DNA of 64,000 nucleotides from Chitinophaga oryzae (lineage in GTDB: Bacteria; Bacteroidota; Bacteroidia; Chitinophagales; Chitinophagaceae), in contig NZ_CP051204.2 of NCBI RefSeq assembly GCF_012516375.2, positions 2,418,001-2,482,000 of the forward strand, in the 5' to 3' direction. A program made the translations under genes and the position numbers. This document shows, one piece after another, positions 27,449 through 35,320 of the stretch. How positions within the stretch are numbered: position 1 is the first letter of the stretch; each line of letters starts with the position of its first letter. The notes under the pieces were generated by a model. It was not told the origin of the DNA, did not search any database, and saw only the letters and a list, made by a program, of their open reading frames with translations.

Positions 27449-29032
27449 TTAACGGTAAGCGGTGTGTACGGCTTTCGCCAGTACGTCTGGGCGGCGGTTG
27501 TAAGGCGTTACCGGCGCTACTTCCTTATCAATGTTGAGCAGCGTGTATACGGCGGTGCGGGCGGCCCTGACGGAGTATTCTTCTGTAAACACCATATCCT
27601 GCGGGATTTCCACAAACTGGCTGATCATGGCCAGGTTAGTGGAGCCTTTGGGTACTACCGGCGGGCGATCGGCTTTGGCGTGCGGCTGAAACAATGCGTC
27701 GATATAGGGCATCATCACGGGGATGACATTGACGACGCTTTCTTTGATCTCGTTTTCATGTTGTTCAAAATGCAGTTGGTGAATGAGTTCCGTGAGGATT
27801 TCTTCACCGGTGCAGTCGATCATCCGTTTTTGGACAAAGTCGCCGGTCCTGTCGGGATAGAGGCCGTAGCCCCAGAAGATGGTGGTATCGTCGCCCTGCG
27901 CTTTGAAATGCGGTTGCGCGGCTACCACGATGGACATACGCCAGGAAGAGTCGCGGAAGGTCATGAGTGCGCCGCTGCCGGGCTTATTGCCGGAGAAGGC
28001 CTCTATGAGCTTCAGCATGGTATTGCCCCGGAAAGTAGCGGTAAAGGAGTACCATTTGGTTTCGTCGGGTTTACCGAAGAAAGGGTCCGGGTTGCCGAGA
28101 CGCGGTTTTTTGAGCGCGATTTTTTTCCAGAGTGCGAAAGAAGGCGGATTGTCCGGCAGGTAGCGGGCCGGTGTTTTGTAATCGCCGTTGTTGGAGTTAT
28201 CGGTGATACAGCCGTTGGTGAAGAAACACAGGTCGCCTTCCTGTAAGGCGATACTGCCGGTTTTTCCGTCGGCGTCCTGGTATTGTATAGCCGTTACCGT
28301 GATACCGTCGCCATCTTTGAAAACGAGATCGGTTACTGTCCTTTTCAGGGAATAGTCTATCCCGAATTTGTCAAGATATTTTTTGATGGGCAATATCACG
28401 GATTCATATTGGTTGTAAGGTGTCCTGGTAACGCCTTCCAGCGTGTCTATCCGGGAAAACTCAAGGATCATGCGGTTCATGTATCTCCTGAATTCAAAGA
28501 GGCTGGACCATTCCTGCCATGCGAACGTTGTCTGCCACATGTACCAGAAATTGGTGGTAAAGAAGTGGTCGCCAAACCATTCGCGGATGGTCATATGGTC
28601 CAGTTCATTTTCGTCGGTGAAAAAGAGCTTGAGCATCTTCATACGGTCGTCGTGATCAAAACCCATAGAATGTACATCGAGGATCTTACCGTATTTGTCG
28701 ATCAGTCGCGCTTTTGCGTGGGTGGGGTTAGCGTGGTCGAAAGCCAGTATCTCGTCTTTTACGGAGATATTGGGTACTTCGAGGGACGGGATGCGGCTGG
28801 TGAGGTCCCAGAAGTTCTCGTATGTTTCTTCGTTGAGCATCCTGCCGCCGCGGCATACAAAGCCTTCCTGTTTGGCGCCGGCGCCGTCGTTGCTGCCGCC
28901 GAGGACCGGTAGCGCTTCAATGATATGAATGTTTTCTCCCTTGAAACCTGCGTCTTCAATCAGGTAAACGGCTGCTGCCAGTGAAGCGAGGCCTCCGCCT
29001 ACAAACCAGGCGTGTTTGTTGCTATCGTGCAT
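27449..29032 (-). CDS. ohyA: Oleate hydratase (fatty acid double-bond hydratase)
   Basis: 527 residues from the ATG at 29032. The FAD-binding N-terminus (AWFVGGGLASLAAAVYLIED) carries the family variant of the Rossmann motif, followed by IHIIEALPVLGGSNDGAG and GGRMLNEETYENFWDL, which are typical of the myosin-cross-reactive-antigen family. The enzyme adds water across the cis-9 double bond of oleate or palmitoleate to make 10-hydroxy fatty acids, and often detoxifies free unsaturated fatty acids. It is followed by a 3-hydroxyacyl-CoA dehydrogenase 31 bp away. Confidence 0.94.
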   Translation of the reverse strand: MHDSNKHAWFVGGGLASLAAAVYLIEDAGFKGENIHIIEALPVLGGSNDGAGAKQEGFVCRGGRMLNEETYENFWDLTSRIPSLEVPNISVKDEILAFDHANPTHAKARLIDKYGKILDVHSMGFDHDDRMKMLKLFFTDENELDHMTIREWFGDHFFTTNFWYMWQTTFAWQEWSSLFEFRRYMNRMILEFSRIDTLEGVTRTPYNQYESVILPIKKYLDKFGIDYSLKRTVTDLVFKDGDGITVTAIQYQDADGKTGSIALQEGDLCFFTNGCITDNSNNGDYKTPARYLPDNPPSFALWKKIALKKPRLGNPDPFFGKPDETKWYSFTATFRGNTMLKLIEAFSGNKPGSGALMTFRDSSWRMSIVVAAQPHFKAQGDDTTIFWGYGLYPDRTGDFVQKRMIDCTGEEILTELIHQLHFEQHENEIKESVVNVIPVMMPYIDALFQPHAKADRPPVVPKGSTNLAMISQFVEIPQDMVFTEEYSVRAARTAVYTLLNIDKEVAPVTPYNRRPDVLAKAVHTAYR

Positions 29033-29102
29033 AATCAATCAATTTTTAAGCGGTTTAACGGAGTATGTGAAGAGTTAACAACCGGGTGGTTGTTTTGTTG
29101 TG

Positions 29103-29762
29103 TTAATTGTGCGGGATAACTGCAGTGGTGTACAGCGAGTACATTTTCCAGCCGAGCGTTTCATACAGTGCTTTACCGGCGGGGGTGGCCACGAGTATGC
29201 CCTTCCTGATGCCACGCGAGACGGCTTCAGTGGTGAGGGCGGCCATGACGGCGCTTCCCAGCCCGCGGCGCTGATGCGCCGGCGTGGTGGCGATGCGGTC
29301 ATAAATGATGTAGTCGTCAACGATAGCCAGGCGGCCGCTGGCCGCTACTTCGCCGTTGGATGCATGTATGCTGGCGATGGGGCCGGCGTTGGCGGTGTCA
29401 AAAGTCAGTGTGTATCCTTCCGGCAGCGGTAAGCGGGAGGGGTGGGCAGGCAGGGTGCGGGTCATCATAAATCCGGGCGCCTGTATTACCCAGCGGGGAG
29501 GAAGCACAGGTCTTACGAGGGATGCCGGCGCACATATTTTGAGAAAAACTGCCGGCTGAACGATGGTGTTGGCGAAATGAAATAAACCGGGACCGAGCGC
29601 AGGAAAAACGTATCGTGTTTGTTGGTCAGGCCATCCTACATCTACCCTAAGTCCGCCGTGGTCGGCTATCGGAAGAGGGAGTTCCCGCGCCAGTGACCAT
29701 CCTTTCAGCCATGTTTCCACTACATGAGGGTCTGCTTGCTCATATGTTTCATCTGTTGTCAT
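29103..29762 (-). CDS. GNAT-family N-acetyltransferase
   Basis: 219 residues from the ATG at 29762. The acetyl-CoA site is readable in the C-terminal half: IATTPAHQRRGLGSAVMAAL (the R/Q-x-x-G-x-G/A motif) and KALYETLGWKMYS. The N-terminal 100 residues form an extra module seen in some two-part GNAT proteins. The substrate is unknown. It has its own near-consensus promoter with a palindrome inside the spacer and is divergent from a peroxiredoxin. Confidence 0.85.
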   Translation of the reverse strand: MTTDETYEQADPHVVETWLKGWSLARELPLPIADHGGLRVDVGWPDQQTRYVFPALGPGLFHFANTIVQPAVFLKICAPASLVRPVLPPRWVIQAPGFMMTRTLPAHPSRLPLPEGYTLTFDTANAGPIASIHASNGEVAASGRLAIVDDYIIYDRIATTPAHQRRGLGSAVMAALTTEAVSRGIRKGILVATPAGKALYETLGWKMYSLYTTAVIPHN

Positions 29763-29771
29763 AAGACAGCA

Positions 29772-29801
29772 CAAAGGTAGTCATTTGAGATCTCACAACA
29801 A
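29772..29801 (-). promoter_or_regulatory. Putative promoter of the GNAT gene with internal palindrome
   Basis: On the minus strand, TTG (29801-29799), a 19-base spacer, then TACCTTTG (29779-29772) match the Bacteroidota -33/-7 arrangement. The spacer contains the palindrome TGAGATCTCA (29786-29795), which could be an operator. Confidence 0.6.
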
Positions 29802-29858
29802 CATCTGTTATAGTTAAATATTTGTATTCTGTATCTGTTATATGTTTCGTTGACGAAC

Positions 29859-29866
29859 TAATTTTG
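29859..29866 (+). promoter_or_regulatory. Putative -7 element of the peroxiredoxin gene
   Basis: TAATTTTG fits TAnnTTTG and sits 19 bp before the ATG at 29886. No TTG at the expected -33 spacing was seen, so support is limited. Confidence 0.45.
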
Positions 29867-29885
29867 ACATCACAAACGGAATACC

Positions 29886-30449
29886 ATGGAAACGGATCTG
29901 ACTTATTTACCGCCGCATCTGCCGGTGCCGGAAGACGACGGTGCCTGCGATCATCTCAGCGGCATACAAATACCGGCGGTTCAGCTGCCATCTACCGACG
30001 GGACAAAGGTATCGCTGCGGGATATACCGGGCAGACTAGTGATTTACTGTTACCCAATGACTGGGCCTTCGCATATCCCGCTGCCACCGGGATGGGACGA
30101 GATACCCGGCGCCCGTGGATGCACGCCACAGGCCTGCTCTTTCCGGGACCATTACCAGGAGCTGCAGCAGCTGCAGACGGCCGTATTCGGTATGAGCACC
30201 CAATCACCGGAGATGCAGCGTTCCGAACGGGAACGCATACACCTTCCCTTTCATCTCCTGAGCGACGAACAACGATACTTCAGCGAAGCGCTGCGGCTGC
30301 CGCTGCATTATGTGGAGTCACTGGTACTGCTGAAAAGAGTGACGCTCGTCTTCGAAGACGGATATCTTCGCAAATATTTTTACCCTGTATTCCCGCCAGA
30401 TAAAAATATCGACGCCGTGCTGGCATATCTGAAGGCTACTACCAGGTAA
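29886..30449 (+). CDS. Peroxiredoxin (AhpC/TSA-like, atypical)
   Basis: 187 residues. The thioredoxin fold carries the motif G-A-R-G-C79-T-P-Q-A-C84-S-F-R-D, with an upstream PMTG segment and a PPGWDEIPG loop. C79 is the likely peroxidatic Cys and C84 a possible resolving Cys, as in atypical peroxiredoxins with closely spaced Cys. It reduces peroxides in the cytoplasm using thiol donors. It is divergent from the GNAT gene. Confidence 0.88.
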   Translation: METDLTYLPPHLPVPEDDGACDHLSGIQIPAVQLPSTDGTKVSLRDIPGRLVIYCYPMTGPSHIPLPPGWDEIPGARGCTPQACSFRDHYQELQQLQTAVFGMSTQSPEMQRSERERIHLPFHLLSDEQRYFSEALRLPLHYVESLVLLKRVTLVFEDGYLRKYFYPVFPPDKNIDAVLAYLKATTR

Positions 30450-30474
30450 AACTGCTTTTGTTTACTTTTGCGGG

Positions 30475-30879
30475 ATGAACTACATAGATTGTGTTGGCCT
30501 GATTGTCGTTGAAAACAGGGAGCTGCTGCTGGCTTTCAGTAAGAACAAAGGCGCCTGGTACCTGCCGGGCGGCAAGGTGGATGCCGGCGAAACACCGCTG
30601 CAGGCCATGCAGCGGGAAATAAAAGAAGAGCTGAACATGGACCTTACAGCGGACAGCCTGCAATGGTATTATCACATCACGGCGCCTGCTTTCGGCGAAA
30701 AAGACCTGCTCATGCGGCAGGATTGTTTCCGGCATCAGCTGCGGCAAACACCGCAGCCTTCCGCGGAAATAGGCGCCGTACGCTTCTTCAGCCTGGAAGC
30801 TTACCGGCAGGAACCTCACCAGGTGCGCGGCGTATTGCTGGCATTTGAAAAACTGCAACAGGACGGACTGGTGGATTAA
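30475..30879 (+). CDS. Nudix hydrolase
   Basis: 134 residues, a single Nudix domain. The Nudix box runs from G33 to M55 (G-x5-E39-x7-R47-E48-x2-E51-E52), with only the conserved Gly near the end changed to Asn54. Such enzymes cleave nucleoside diphosphates linked to another moiety. The substrate is unknown. A TACTTTTG element at 30463-30470 ends just 4 bp before the ATG, so the mRNA may lack a 5' leader. Confidence 0.88.
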   Translation: MNYIDCVGLIVVENRELLLAFSKNKGAWYLPGGKVDAGETPLQAMQREIKEELNMDLTADSLQWYYHITAPAFGEKDLLMRQDCFRHQLRQTPQPSAEIGAVRFFSLEAYRQEPHQVRGVLLAFEKLQQDGLVD

Positions 30880-30900
30880 TAGCCTCTTAATACAGATACC

Positions 30901-31470
30901 ATGCAGCGCATGTACGATTTTCTCCGTCAGCAGGTCAATATTTCCGAGGAGGACTGGCGTATTTTTTCCGCTTGCTTCGAGCCGAAAACATATCCGGCTA
31001 AAACCTTCTATTTGCAGGCGGGGGAGACGGAGAACTATCTCACCTTCGTGGACAGCGGCGTGGTGCGCTTCTACGTGGAAAACGGCAACGGCGATGAAAC
31101 CACTGTCGGATTTGCGTTTGACGGGTGGTTTATGTGCGTATACAGTTCGTTTTATACCCGTGAGCCTTCGCGTTACTACGGTGAAACCATCACGGAGACG
31201 CGGTTGTGGCGTATTCATCATGACGATCTGCAGCGAATGTACGACCGGCTGCGGATCGTAGACAGGATAGGCAGGCTGGCGACGGAACAGATGTTGCTGA
31301 TCAAATCCGCCAGGGAGCTGTCGTTGCTGACGAAGACGGCCGAAGAACGTTACCTGGACCTGCTCCGCCTGGCGCCGCAGTTGTTCCGCTATGTACCTTT
31401 GAAACACCTCGCTTCCTACATCGGTATCACCCCTCAGGCACTCAGCCGCATCCGTAAACGGATTTCTTAA
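30901..31470 (+). CDS. Crp/Fnr-family transcriptional regulator
   Basis: 189 residues. An N-terminal cyclic-nucleotide-binding-like domain (TFVDSGVVRFYVE, GWFMCVYSSFYTREPSRYYGETITETRLW) is followed by a C-terminal winged helix (HLASYIGITPQALSRIRKR). It has no Cys cluster, so it is not an oxygen-sensing Fnr. It is 21 bp after the Nudix gene. The target is unknown. A second, different Crp/Fnr protein is encoded at 59436. Confidence 0.9.
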   Translation: MQRMYDFLRQQVNISEEDWRIFSACFEPKTYPAKTFYLQAGETENYLTFVDSGVVRFYVENGNGDETTVGFAFDGWFMCVYSSFYTREPSRYYGETITETRLWRIHHDDLQRMYDRLRIVDRIGRLATEQMLLIKSARELSLLTKTAEERYLDLLRLAPQLFRYVPLKHLASYIGITPQALSRIRKRIS

Positions 31471-31503
31471 CCCAGGTTCATCCACGCCGGGAGGTTTGCC
31501 AGC

Positions 31504-31511
31504 TACCTTTG
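31504..31511 (+). promoter_or_regulatory. Putative -7 element of the methyltransferase gene
   Basis: TACCTTTG fits TAnnTTTG, 16 bp before the GTG at 31528. The -33 TTG is not apparent. Confidence 0.4.
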
Positions 31512-31527
31512 CTGAAAACTATATGAA

Positions 31528-32220
31528 GTGAGCCATACCGATCCAATCCGCCCGCTGACACGGGGCATCTACACCTGCCTGGACAACCCCGCCCGGGCCT
31601 CTTATGACTGTAAGGCCGGCTACTACGAAAGGCTGGTCAGTACCCGCTGGTTCAACCGCTTTTTCTGGGACACCTCCCGGCAGGACTACCAGGCGTTCGC
31701 CGCCGATGCTATTCTCCGTTCATCCGGCACCGTGCTGGACATCGGTTGTGGCGGCCTCGCGCAAACGGCGCACCTGTACAGGGCTACCGGCAATGACTGC
31801 ATACTGCTGGACCGCTCCGTCGAAATGCTGAAGATAGCGCGGGCCAGGCTCTCAGGGGGCGGCCGGCCGTTGCCCGCCCATATACAGCTGTTGCAGGGCG
31901 ACGCCTTTCAGCTGCCTTTCCCGGACAATACTTTCGACACCGTCTGCAGCTTTGGCACCATTCACCTTTTTGACAATAAACAGGCGTTTGTAAACGAAGC
32001 GCTGCGGGTGCTGAAACCCGGTGGCCGCTACTATTTCTATTCGATGACCAGCCAAAGGAAGATCAGCCGCGTTTTTATGTCATCCCTGCGGCTGATACAT
32101 GAATTCGGCGAAGTGTATTCTGTTGCCCAAACGGTAGCCCTGTTTGGTCAACCTTCCCTGCAGGTCAAAAGTTATGTGATCGGCAGTACCGTATTTATTC
32201 ACGGACAGAAGATAAAATAG
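31528..32220 (+). CDS. SAM-dependent methyltransferase (class I)
   Basis: 230 residues, start GTG at 31528; the upstream ATG at 31523 is followed at once by a stop. The SAM-binding motif is VLDIGCGGLAQTAHLYRATGND, with acidic LLDRSVEML at the end of the second strand and LLQGDAFQLPFPDNTFDTV at motif IV, then LKPGGRYYF. It resembles UbiE/Methyltransf_11 enzymes. The substrate is not predictable. The stop is 1 bp from the stop of the convergent MFS gene. Confidence 0.9.
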   Translation: MSHTDPIRPLTRGIYTCLDNPARASYDCKAGYYERLVSTRWFNRFFWDTSRQDYQAFAADAILRSSGTVLDIGCGGLAQTAHLYRATGNDCILLDRSVEMLKIARARLSGGGRPLPAHIQLLQGDAFQLPFPDNTFDTVCSFGTIHLFDNKQAFVNEALRVLKPGGRYYFYSMTSQRKISRVFMSSLRLIHEFGEVYSVAQTVALFGQPSLQVKSYVIGSTVFIHGQKIK

Positions 32221-32221
32221 T

Positions 32222-33409
32222 TTACCGTTTGGCTGTCATCATGCGGGGCTGAGTATTGGCGGACCATCCTACGATGCCCAGTGCGATGACGCTCCACAGC
32301 AGCAGCTGCCAGGTGGCCATGTCCCAGCCGCCATACTGCCAGGCGGCAACGCCGCAGGAGGTGCCGATGGCGGCGCCTATAAAATAAGCGGTCATGTATA
32401 CGGTGTTGAGCCGGCTGTGGGCATGTTCATGCAGGCTGTATATCCTGGTGAAGTTGGTGATCTGGGTGGCCTGCACGCCTACGTCCAGCAGGAAGATGCT
32501 GACAGACAGCATGAGCACCGAGTGTGGAAATATTTTCAGCAGCAGGACACTGACAATGATCATCGAAACGGTAAGCAGCAGTGATTTGTATATCTGTCCT
32601 TTGTCTGCCAGTTTGCCAAAGGCTGGCGCCGCCAGTGCGCCGCCGATAGCGATCAGGCCAAAGAGGCCGATGCGGGAGGCGGAATAGTGCAGTGGCGCAG
32701 CGCTTAGGTGGAACGTCAGCGTGGTCCAGAAAGAACAGAAAGTGCCAAATGTAAAAGCGCCGAGCAAGGCTGCCTGGCGTAAAACGCTGTATTCGCCGAT
32801 CAGTTTTACGGTAGAAAGGAGTAACTGCGGATAGCTGCCGCGAAACTTCGGCGGCACCACCGGCAGGTAACGGTGGAGGAGAATGGTGACGGTCAGTACC
32901 AGCAAAGCGGAGATGGCAAATACATACCGCCAGCCCAGCAGGTCGGACACTACGCCTGCCACGACGCGGGCGCCCAGTATGCCAATGAGGATGCCGGCAA
33001 ATACCCGCCCCACGGTTTTGCCCCTGTCGCCCGTGCTGATAGTGGCCGACATCGGCAGCAGTATCTGTGCGGGCGTGGAACCGATGCCCACGAGGAAGCT
33101 GAGCAGGCAGATGAGCTGTATGCTCCGGGCGATGCTCAGCAACAGGAGGGAGACAAACAGCAGGCTGGTCAGCGCGGTGATCAGTTTGCGGCGGTCCAGC
33201 TTATCCCCCAGCGGCAGGATAAAAAACATGCCCAGTCCGTATCCCAGCTGGGCCAGGGTAGACACCCTACCTGCTTCGCCTGCAGTGGCGCCTGTGGCGG
33301 CGCTGATATCGTTCAGGATAGGCTGGTTGTAGTAGATGTTGGCTACGGTCACCCCGGCGGATATGGCCATCAGCGGGATGGTAAATGGATGGTAAGGCGT
33401 TGTTTTCAT
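32222..33409 (-). CDS. MFS efflux transporter
   Basis: 395 residues, about 12 hydrophobic segments. The motif between helices 2 and 3 (LPLGDKLDRRKLI) is the MFS signature G-x3-D-x2-R-R. It belongs to the DHA/arabinose-efflux type family. It is divergent from an AraC regulator, a frequent pairing in which the regulator controls the exporter. Its promoter, with a TAGGTTTG element (minus strand 33421-33414), lies only a few bases from the ATG. Confidence 0.9.
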   Translation of the reverse strand: MKTTPYHPFTIPLMAISAGVTVANIYYNQPILNDISAATGATAGEAGRVSTLAQLGYGLGMFFILPLGDKLDRRKLITALTSLLFVSLLLLSIARSIQLICLLSFLVGIGSTPAQILLPMSATISTGDRGKTVGRVFAGILIGILGARVVAGVVSDLLGWRYVFAISALLVLTVTILLHRYLPVVPPKFRGSYPQLLLSTVKLIGEYSVLRQAALLGAFTFGTFCSFWTTLTFHLSAAPLHYSASRIGLFGLIAIGGALAAPAFGKLADKGQIYKSLLLTVSMIIVSVLLLKIFPHSVLMLSVSIFLLDVGVQATQITNFTRIYSLHEHAHSRLNTVYMTAYFIGAAIGTSCGVAAWQYGGWDMATWQLLLWSVIALGIVGWSANTQPRMMTAKR

Positions 33410-33423
33410 CTTACAAACCTACA

Positions 33424-33454
33424 TTGGCAGGGCTGCGGAAAACTTGTACTTTTG
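33424..33454 (+). promoter_or_regulatory. Promoter of the AraC gene
   Basis: TTG (33424-33426), a 20-base spacer and TACTTTTG (33447-33454) form a canonical Bacteroidota promoter 21 bp before the ATG at 33475. It lies just beyond the divergent -7 element of the MFS gene (33414-33421). Confidence 0.7.
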
Positions 33455-33474
33455 AGGATATTACTTGTATCAAA

Positions 33475-34320
33475 ATGCGACTGATCCAGCACGACGATTT
33501 GTTTATCCGGCATTTTCAGACACGGGAGTGGCCCTTTGAACTGCACAACCACAATCATTTTGAACTGATATTCATTCATCACGGAAGCGGTACGCACCAG
33601 CTGAACGGGGAGACCTTCCGATATGAAGGCCCCTGTTATTATGCGCTGGCGCCGGAAGATGAGCATATCTTTTATATTGAAGAAGAGACGAAATACACGG
33701 TGCTGAAGTTTACCAATGTGTATCTCGGCCAACAGTTGCAGCCGGCGGCCATCGCGCAGTGGGAGCAGCGTTTTCAGCAGCTGATCGTGGCCACGCGTTC
33801 GCATGGCGTACCGGTGATGGCGAAAGAGGTGCTGGTCCGTATCAGCAGTGTGATGGAGGTGATTGCAGCGGAATGGCAGCTGCAGCCGGTACCTTCCAAT
33901 GAAGGGGTGTTGCACCTGATACGTGGTGTGCTGGCGTTGCTGGCGGGACTGCCGGCAGAAGCGGAACAGGGCCCGCAGCGTTCCGTGGCGCTCACGCAGG
34001 CGATGCATTATATCCATACGCATATTACCAACCCCGCTCAATTACAGCAGGAGATGATGGCGCCGGCGTTGCAGATGGGAAAAGCGCGGCTGCAGGTATT
34101 GTTCAAGCAGGAACTGGGCGTCTCTGTCCGCGATTATATCAACGAATACAAAAGCCGGCAGATCGAAAACAAGCTCCGCTACAGTGACATGAGTATTAAG
34201 GAAATTGCCGGCCAGTATGGGTTTGGCGACCTCAGTCATCTCAATAAATTCTTCCGCAAAATGAAGGGGACCAATCCCCGTTCCTACCGTACGCAGTTAA
34301 AGTCAGGTAAGGGCGCCTGA
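33475..34320 (+). CDS. AraC-family transcriptional regulator
   Basis: 281 residues from the ATG at 33475. The N-terminal cupin ligand domain (ELHNHNHFELIFIHHGSGTHQLNG) has several His residues that could bind a metal. The C-terminal domain has two helix-turn-helix parts (ALQMGKARLQVLFKQELGVSV and SDMSIKEIAGQYGFGDLSHL). It is divergent from an MFS exporter and most likely regulates it. The 3' end overlaps the convergent phosphoesterase gene by 18 bp. Confidence 0.92.
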   Translation: MRLIQHDDLFIRHFQTREWPFELHNHNHFELIFIHHGSGTHQLNGETFRYEGPCYYALAPEDEHIFYIEEETKYTVLKFTNVYLGQQLQPAAIAQWEQRFQQLIVATRSHGVPVMAKEVLVRISSVMEVIAAEWQLQPVPSNEGVLHLIRGVLALLAGLPAEAEQGPQRSVALTQAMHYIHTHITNPAQLQQEMMAPALQMGKARLQVLFKQELGVSVRDYINEYKSRQIENKLRYSDMSIKEIAGQYGFGDLSHLNKFFRKMKGTNPRSYRTQLKSGKGA

Positions 34321-35052
34321 CAGGAAATCGGCATAAAAGTCCGGAACGGGGCTGTTGCGTATGCCCGTTGTCGTTAGTTCCATATTATATGCTACTTTTT
34401 GTATGGTTGCCCGGAGCAGTTCCGGCAGTGTAGCGGCGTGCGGGTCGCGGATCTCGAGGCGCAGGTAAGCTGCCCGTCTGTCGGCTTCTTTGCTGCGTCC
34501 GGCCGAGCCGGTATTGATCACCAGTTTCTGTCCGTAACCGATGGGGCGGATATACGATACGTGGGTATGGCCGATAATGAGGACGTCTGCATGCGCCTTT
34601 TCCATCATGTCCAGCAGCGCTGCTTCCGGGTGATCGGCATAGAGGTAGGTCTCGTTGCTTTCGGGGCTGCCGTGGGCGAGCAGCAGCCGGTGTTGGCCAA
34701 AGCGGAGGTGCAGCAGCGAAGGCAACGTGCGAAGAAACTGTTTATGATCGGCCGTGATGGTATTGCGGGTGTATTCAATGGCGGTGATGCGGGCGGCGCG
34801 TTCTTCCGGGCCGTGTTTGGCGAGTGGTTTTACCGGGAGATCGTATGCGATGCGTTCATCGTGATTGCCCATGATAGTGGGAATGCGCAGGGCGCGGATT
34901 TGGGCTATGACCTCGTTATGCCAGGGGGCGGCATCGGTAAGATCGCCCAGGCAGTAGATCTGATCGGCGCCATAGCGGGAAATATCTTCCAGTACCGCCT
35001 GAAGGGCGGGCAGGTTACCATGGATATCGCTGATAACGGCTATTTTCATCAT
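34303..35052 (-). CDS. Metallophosphoesterase (YfcE/MJ0936-like)
   Basis: 249 residues. The di-metal site motifs are complete: D9-I-H11-G-N, GDLTD near 36, GNHDE near 63, a HGSPE segment and GHTHV near 162. Such proteins hydrolyse phosphodiesters or phosphomonoesters. The start may be the ATG at 35052 or the next one at 35049. The 3' end overlaps the AraC gene, and the region upstream holds the 79-bp repeat array. Confidence 0.9.
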   Translation of the reverse strand: MMKIAVISDIHGNLPALQAVLEDISRYGADQIYCLGDLTDAAPWHNEVIAQIRALRIPTIMGNHDERIAYDLPVKPLAKHGPEERAARITAIEYTRNTITADHKQFLRTLPSLLHLRFGQHRLLLAHGSPESNETYLYADHPEAALLDMMEKAHADVLIIGHTHVSYIRPIGYGQKLVINTGSAGRSKEADRRAAYLRLEIRDPHAATLPELLRATIQKVAYNMELTTTGIRNSPVPDFYADFLSGALT

Positions 35053-35053
35053 C

Positions 35054-35290
35054 CTTTATTTGGGGATTTTTTGATTTACGATTTAGGGATTTCGGGGATA
35101 TATGGTTTCCTCAAATCAAAAAATCATAAATACTTTATTTGGGGATTTTTTGATTTACGATTTAGGGATTTCGGGGATATATGGTTTCCTCAAATCAAAA
35201 AATCATAAATACTTTATTTGGGGATTTTTTGATTTACGATTTAGGGATTTCGGGGATATATGGTTTCCCTCAAATCAAAAAATCGTAAAT
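35054..35290. repeat. 79-bp direct tandem repeat, three copies
   Basis: Three head-to-tail copies start at 35054, 35133 and 35212 with a 79-bp period. The first two are almost identical; the third has an extra C and a few changes. Each has a 17-base head sequence (ATTTTTTGATTTACGAT) whose exact complement occurs at 35282-35298 in the tail, so the array could fold into long hairpins. It lies between the end of the DUF1080 gene and the phosphoesterase start. The unit length is not a multiple of three, and I regard it as non-coding. Confidence 0.92.
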
Positions 35291-35320
35291 CAAAAAATTC
35301 CTAAATCAAAATCGTAAATC

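Noticed and set aside
34399..35208. Plus-strand reading frame running into the 79-bp repeat
   Set aside because: It is antisense to the phosphoesterase, and the repeat period is not a multiple of three, so the repeated protein segment is an artefact.
35054..35290. CRISPR array
   Set aside because: The units are direct 79-bp repeats with no unique spacers, and no cas gene is present.
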